From Streptomyces hilarionis (GTDB taxonomy: Bacteria > Actinomycetota > Actinomycetes > Streptomycetales > Streptomycetaceae): a DNA stretch of 64,000 bases. How positions within the stretch are numbered: the first letter of the stretch is position 1; every line of letters starts with the position of its first letter. Position numbers and translations under genes: made by a program. The notes under the pieces are model-generated. The model searched no databases. It saw only the letters and a list, made by a program, of their open reading frames with translations, and was not told the DNA's origin. Below, in pieces: positions 59,903 through 64,000 of the stretch. The DNA is taken from NCBI RefSeq assembly GCF_024539675.1, contig NZ_JAHHIT010000002.1, forward strand, positions 1-64,000, in the 5' to 3' direction.

Positions 59903-60493
59903 ATGGGACACCGTGAGGATCTGCTCGAAGGCGCCAAGCGCTGCCTGCTGGAGAAGGGGTTCGTGCGCACGACGGCGCGCGACATCGTCAAGGAGTCGGG
60001 GACCAACCTCGCGTCGATCGGCTACCACTACGGATCGAAGGACGCCCTGCTCGTGCAGGCGTACGTCGCGCTGATCGAGGGCCTCGGCGACACCTTCGAC
60101 CCCGGCTGGGGCGCGGGCGGCGACAGCTCGTCGGCCCCGCGGTCGCTGGAACGCTTCGAGGAGGTCTGGGCGAACATCATCCGGTCGATGCCCGAGGCCC
60201 GCGCGGTGTGGATGCTGAGCCTCGAGGTCATCCTGTACGCCGACCGGTTGCAGGAAGTGCGCTCGCTGCTCGCCGTGGCGCAGGAGCAGGGCCGCGCGGG
60301 GATCGTGCCCATGTTCACCGGCGTCCCCGAGGACGAGCTGGACAAGGAGACCGTCGACTCGGAGGGCCGCTTCTACCAGACCCTCCTGAACGGGCTCATG
60401 GTCCAGTGGCTCTTCGACCCCCCGTCGGCGACCGACGCGGCGCAGCTCACCGAGGGGCTGCGGCGGGTGATCGCGGGCGCTGCGCGCGACTGA
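59903..60493 (+). CDS. TetR-family transcriptional regulator
   Basis: 196 residues from ATG 59903 (GTG 59894 gives three more). N-terminal helix-turn-helix: REDLLEGAKRCLLEKGFVRTTARDIVKESGTNLASIGYHYGSKDALL. The C-terminal part has the effector domain, with EGRFYQTLLNGLMVQWLF. It is the likely repressor of the divergent drug exporter and of itself. No effector can be deduced. Confidence 0.9.
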   Translation: MGHREDLLEGAKRCLLEKGFVRTTARDIVKESGTNLASIGYHYGSKDALLVQAYVALIEGLGDTFDPGWGAGGDSSSAPRSLERFEEVWANIIRSMPEARAVWMLSLEVILYADRLQEVRSLLAVAQEQGRAGIVPMFTGVPEDELDKETVDSEGRFYQTLLNGLMVQWLFDPPSATDAAQLTEGLRRVIAGAARD

Positions 60494-60558
60494 CCCGCCC
60501 CGCCGGGCGGGCACCCGGAGCGCGAGCGTGCCTCGGGGCGCGGGCTCCGGGCCCGCGC

Positions 60559-61761
60559 TCAGGGCAGCCGGGCCGCCTTCAGCGTCATGTGCAGCAGCAG
60601 CCGGTCCTCGCCGTCGTCCAGGTCCAGGCCCGTCAGCTGCTCCACCCGCGACAGCCGGTAGTACAGGGTCTGCCGGTGGATGCCCAGCTCCGAGGCCGTG
60701 CGGCCGGCCTGGCCCGCGCAGTCGAGGTACACCTCGGCGGTGCGGGCCAGTTCCTGCTGCGCGGGCGCCAGCAAGGGCCGCACGCAGGGGTCCTGGGCCG
60801 CTTCGGGCGGCAGTGAGGTCAGCAGACGGTAGGGCCCGACGGCCGCCCAGTGCGCGACCGGACCGAGGCGCGGCTCCGCCAGCGCCGCCCGCGCCGACGC
60901 CGCGGCCTCCTCCCACGCGGCCCCGAGACCGGCCAGCCCGACCCGCCCGGCGGCGACCCCCGCCGCCGCCCCCGCCGCCCGCTCCAGCAGCCGCGTCGCC
61001 GCGGACGTGGCCGGAGTGAGGGTGTCCGCGGACCGCAGCCGCACCAGCACCGCCAGGCACTGGCCGGTCGTCGCCCACGGCGCCGTGCACAGTGCCGTCG
61101 CCCCCGGCAGGGTGCGCAGCGACGGGGCGTCGTCCGGGTCGGCGGACGGCCACGGGGCCACGCACACCACCGTGTGCGGCGCCTCCGCGCGGGCGCCGAG
61201 CGCGGTGCGCAGCTCCGCCACCGCCATGTCCCGGGGCCAGCCCCGGCCGGCGGCGAGCACCGCCCGCAGCTCCCGGGTGAGGTCCGCGCCGTGCTGGGCC
61301 TCGTCCGCGAGCAGGGCGCCGATCCGCGCCGTCACCTCCATGGCGGCCGCCAGCTGGGCGTCGGTGGGGCCGGGGTCGCCGTCCAGCAGCCAGACGTAAC
61401 CGAGGGCCACGCCGCGGTGCCGGACGGGGAGGCAGACGCGCCCCCGGTGGACCCCCGCCTCGGGGGTGGGCGGGATGCGGACCGGGCCGGTGGCGCGGGT
61501 GATGCCGAACCCCTCGAACCAGGTGCGCACGGCCGTCGTCGAGCGCCGGGTCAGGATCGAGCGGGTGCGCACCGGGTCGAGCGCGGACGCGTCCAGCTCG
61601 TCGTCGCTGTCGTAGGCGCCGAACGCGATCAGCTCGAAGTCGCGGTTCTCCAGGGTCGCGGGGGCGCCGAGCAGCTCCGAGATCTCGTCGACGAGCTCCT
61701 GGTAGTCGCCCGCGTGGGAGGAAGATGCAGCATCGGCCGTCACAGGGGCATTCTCTCCCAT
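60559..61761 (-). CDS. PucR-family regulator of proline catabolism (PutR-like)
   Basis: 400 residues from ATG 61761, chosen because GGGAGGG lies 6 nt upstream; the longer start at 61782 lacks a Shine-Dalgarno. The C-terminal PucR helix-turn-helix is [31 protein letters not shown]. The N-terminal and middle regions are sensor-like ([42 protein letters not shown]). It is divergent from the proline dehydrogenase gene. S. coelicolor has an analogous regulator (PutR) with this arrangement (from memory). A perfect palindrome lies between the two genes. Confidence 0.88.
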   Translation of the reverse strand: MGENAPVTADAASSSHAGDYQELVDEISELLGAPATLENRDFELIAFGAYDSDDELDASALDPVRTRSILTRRSTTAVRTWFEGFGITRATGPVRIPPTPEAGVHRGRVCLPVRHRGVALGYVWLLDGDPGPTDAQLAAAMEVTARIGALLADEAQHGADLTRELRAVLAAGRGWPRDMAVAELRTALGARAEAPHTVVCVAPWPSADPDDAPSLRTLPGATALCTAPWATTGQCLAVLVRLRSADTLTPATSAATRLLERAAGAAAGVAAGRVGLAGLGAAWEEAAASARAALAEPRLGPVAHWAAVGPYRLLTSLPPEAAQDPCVRPLLAPAQQELARTAEVYLDCAGQAGRTASELGIHRQTLYYRLSRVEQLTGLDLDDGEDRLLLHMTLKAARLP

Positions 61762-61774
61762 TACCGCCCTCCCT

Positions 61775-61790
61775 TCAGACATCTGTCTGA
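61775..61790. promoter_or_regulatory. Palindromic operator candidate, putR-like / proline dehydrogenase
   Basis: TCAGACA-tc-TGTCTGA is a perfect 16-bp palindrome 14 nt upstream of the regulator's start and 100 nt upstream of the PRODH start, ideally placed for the PucR-type regulator to act on both. Confidence 0.65.
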
Positions 61791-61889
61791 GATCTGCGGC
61801 ACGGATGCGTGACAGCTGTCGATGGCTCAGGATCGGAGGGATCCTTAGGTTTCACGGTGGTTCTATCTGCTGGTTTGTGGAGGTGCCCC

Positions 61890-62816
61890 GTGCTGGGTCC
61901 CGTGATTCTCGCCGCGTCGCGCAGCGACCGGATGCGACGCCTGATCTCGGCGGCCCCGGTGACGAAACAGGTCGTCGACCGCTTCATCCCCGGTGAGACC
62001 GTCGACGACATCGTGCCGATCATCGAGGAGCGCACCGCGCAGGGGCTGGAGCTGACGATGGACGTCGTCGGCGAGGACATCACCACCCCCGACGAGGCCC
62101 GCGCCGCCCGCGACGCCTACCTGGCGCTGGTCGACCGCCTGGCGGAGCTGGAGCTCGGCGAGCGGGTCGAGATGTCCGTCAAGCTCTCGATGTTCGGCCA
62201 GGCGCTGGAGGGCGGGCACGATCTGGCGCTCGCCAACGTCCGCCCGGTCGTGGAGGCCGCGGCCGCCATCGGCACCACCGTGACCCTGGACGCGGAGGAC
62301 CACACCACCCTCGACTCGATGTTCGCCATCCACGAGGAGCTGCGGAAGGACTTCCCGCAGACCGGCTGCGTGATCCAGGCCTACCTCTTCCGCACCGAGG
62401 CCGACGCCCGCCGCCTCGCCGCGAGCGGCAGCCGGGTACGGCTCGTCAAGGGCGCGTACAAGGAGCCCGCACAGGTCGCGTACCAGCAGAAGCACGAGAT
62501 CGACAAGGCCTACGTCCGGGTCCTGCGCATCCTGATGGAGGGCGAGGGGTATCCGATGATCGGGTCCCACGACCCGCGCCTGATCTCCATCGCGCAGGAA
62601 CTCGCGCGCAAGGCCGGCCGCAAGCTCGACGAGTACGAGTTCCAGATGCTGTACGGCATCAGGGGCGACGAGCACCTGCGCCTCGCCGCCGAGGGCCACC
62701 GCATGCGCGTCTACACCGCCTACGGCACCGACTGGTACGGCTACTTCATGCGCCGTCTCGCGGAGAAGCCCGCCAACCTGCGGTTCTTCCTCCGCTCGAT
62801 GGTCAGCAAGGGCTGA
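61890..62816 (+). CDS. Proline dehydrogenase (monofunctional PRODH)
   Basis: FAD enzyme that oxidises proline to 1-pyrroline-5-carboxylate and passes electrons to quinone. 308 residues from GTG 61890 with GGAGGTG 6 nt upstream; the longer frame to 61809 has no Shine-Dalgarno. Motifs: SVKLSMFGQAL, RLVKGAYKEPAQVAYQ, YGTDWYGYFMRRLAEKP. Monofunctional, as in Gram-positives, with P5C dehydrogenase as a separate gene 98 nt downstream. Confidence 0.95.
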   Translation: MLGPVILAASRSDRMRRLISAAPVTKQVVDRFIPGETVDDIVPIIEERTAQGLELTMDVVGEDITTPDEARAARDAYLALVDRLAELELGERVEMSVKLSMFGQALEGGHDLALANVRPVVEAAAAIGTTVTLDAEDHTTLDSMFAIHEELRKDFPQTGCVIQAYLFRTEADARRLAASGSRVRLVKGAYKEPAQVAYQQKHEIDKAYVRVLRILMEGEGYPMIGSHDPRLISIAQELARKAGRKLDEYEFQMLYGIRGDEHLRLAAEGHRMRVYTAYGTDWYGYFMRRLAEKPANLRFFLRSMVSKG

Positions 62817-62914
62817 GCCGCCCCCGCTCACGCCCGCGATCCCGCACCGAGGGCCCCGGGCCCCCGCTCGTCACCCCCGCTCGCAACACCGCTCAGTAAG
62901 GAGTTACGGAACTC

Positions 62915-64000
62915 ATGGACGCTGTGACCCAGGTCCCCACCCCCGTCAACGAGCCGGTGCACGGCTACGCCCCCGGCTCCCCGGAGCGCGCCCGGCTGGA
63001 GGCCAAGCTCAAGGAGCTGGCCGACAACCCGGTCGACCTGCCCTGCACCATCGGCGGCGAGCGACGGATGGGCGGCGGTGAGCGGTTCGACGTCGTGCAG
63101 CCGCACAACCACAAGGCCCGCCTCGGCACGTATGCCAACGCCACCCGGCAGGACGCCCAGGACGCGGTCGACGCGGCCCTCGCCGCCGCCCCCGCCTGGC
63201 GCGCGATGTCCTTCGACGACCGTGCCGCGATCATCCTGCGCGCCGCCGAACTGCTCGCCGGCCCCTGGCGCGAGACGCTGGCCGCCTCCACGATGCTCGG
63301 CCAGTCCAAGACCGCCCAGCAGGCGGAGATCGACTGTCCCTGCGAGCTCGTCGACTTCTGGCGCTTCAACGTCGCCTACGCCCGCCAGATCCTGGCCGAG
63401 CAGCCCCCGGCCAACTCCCCGGGCGTGTGGAACCGGCTCGACCACCGCCCGCTGGAGGGCTTCGTCTACGCGATCACGCCGTTCAACTTCACGGCGATCG
63501 CGGGCAACCTGCCGACCGCTCCCGCGCTGATGGGCAACGTGGTCGTGTGGAAGCCGTCCCCGACGCAGACGCACGCCGCCGTCCTGCTGATGGAGCTGCT
63601 GGAGGAGGCCGGGCTGCCCAAGGGCGTCATCAACCTGGTCACCGGCGACGGCCTGGAGGTGTCCGAGGTCGCCCTGAACCACCGCGACCTCGCCGGCATC
63701 CACTTCACCGGCTCCACCAAGACCTTCCAGTACCTGTGGAAGACGGTCGGCGCGAACATCGAGAAGTACCGCTCCTACCCGCGTCTGGTCGGCGAGACCG
63801 GCGGCAAGGACTTCGTCGTCGCCCACCCGAGCGCCGACCGCGCGGTGCTGAAGACGGCGCTGACCCGCGGCGCCTTCGAGTACCAGGGCCAGAAGTGCAG
63901 CGCGACCTCCCGGGCCTACATCCCGGCGTCGATCTGGAACTCGGGCTTCAAGGAGGAGTTCGCCGCCGAGGTCGACTACCTGACCATGGGCGACGTCACC
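62915..64000 (+). CDS. 1-pyrroline-5-carboxylate dehydrogenase, truncated by window edge
   Basis: Oxidises glutamate semialdehyde/P5C to glutamate with NAD+. ATG 62915 has AAGGAG 11 nt upstream. The 362 visible codons include the aldehyde dehydrogenase landmarks: NFTAIAGNLPTAPAL, catalytic Glu in VGETGGKDFVV and catalytic C328 in YQGQKCSA. The family is about 540 residues, so a third is missing at the right edge. It probably forms an operon with the proline dehydrogenase gene. Confidence 0.95.
   Translation, partial: MDAVTQVPTPVNEPVHGYAPGSPERARLEAKLKELADNPVDLPCTIGGERRMGGGERFDVVQPHNHKARLGTYANATRQDAQDAVDAALAAAPAWRAMSFDDRAAIILRAAELLAGPWRETLAASTMLGQSKTAQQAEIDCPCELVDFWRFNVAYARQILAEQPPANSPGVWNRLDHRPLEGFVYAITPFNFTAIAGNLPTAPALMGNVVVWKPSPTQTHAAVLLMELLEEAGLPKGVINLVTGDGLEVSEVALNHRDLAGIHFTGSTKTFQYLWKTVGANIEKYRSYPRLVGETGGKDFVVAHPSADRAVLKTALTRGAFEYQGQKCSATSRAYIPASIWNSGFKEEFAAEVDYLTMGDVT

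Overview
The window looks like core chromosome of a Streptomyces. GC is very high, third codon positions are almost all G or C, GTG starts and GTGA/ATGA overlaps are common, and there are developmental hallmarks: BldD-like boxes, a single in-frame TTA codon in a c-di-GMP gene, and a BldK-type oligopeptide transporter. From memory, gene order follows the S. coelicolor segment around SCO5468-SCO5520 closely. I see no phage, IS element, CRISPR array, rRNA or tRNA. About 58 genes are called, including two cut by the window edges and a 13-residue leader peptide.

Left part (1-5.3 kb, minus strand): a glycine/serine block read from right to left as tandem glycine riboswitch, gcvT, gcvH, glyA, terminator, sdaA. 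From 5.3 to 8 kb there is a P-loop protein and two SseB-like paralogues. From 8.2 to 14.8 kb lies a five-gene oligopeptide ABC transporter in bldK order (permease, lipoprotein, permease, ATPase, ATPase).

Middle (14.9-42 kb): an M1 aminopeptidase whose start codon lies in a long inverted repeat, a TRIC-type channel overlapping a convergent esterase, a TetR gene with a palindromic promoter region, a cysteine desulfurase and mnmA (together tRNA 2-thiouridine synthesis), several small enzymes (LOG, SDR, DUF427, VOC), a methionine-synthase-like protein, ligA, the GGDEF-EAL protein RmdB, and gatCAB with a conserved-looking small membrane protein between gatA and gatB. An MMPL exporter and small membrane proteins follow.

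Right part (42-64 kb): a large LuxR-type ATPase regulator, a PQQ-type sugar dehydrogenase, an aldo/keto reductase divergent from a 2-hydroxyacid dehydrogenase, a second membrane PAS-GGDEF-EAL protein with a degenerate EAL domain, the ilvB leader-peptide attenuator with ilvB, ilvN and ilvC, serA, an efflux pump with a divergent TetR, and the proline catabolism pair (PRODH and P5C dehydrogenase) with its divergent PucR-type regulator and a perfect palindrome between them.

Themes: amino-acid supply (Gly, Ser, Ile/Val, Pro) with three visible cis-regulatory systems, and c-di-GMP signalling with two GGDEF proteins 17 kb apart. Many genes carry TANNNT 6-10 nt before the start codon, which suggests leaderless mRNAs. 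I found no clearly new multi-gene system; the freshest observations are cis-regulatory structures and gene-boundary anomalies.
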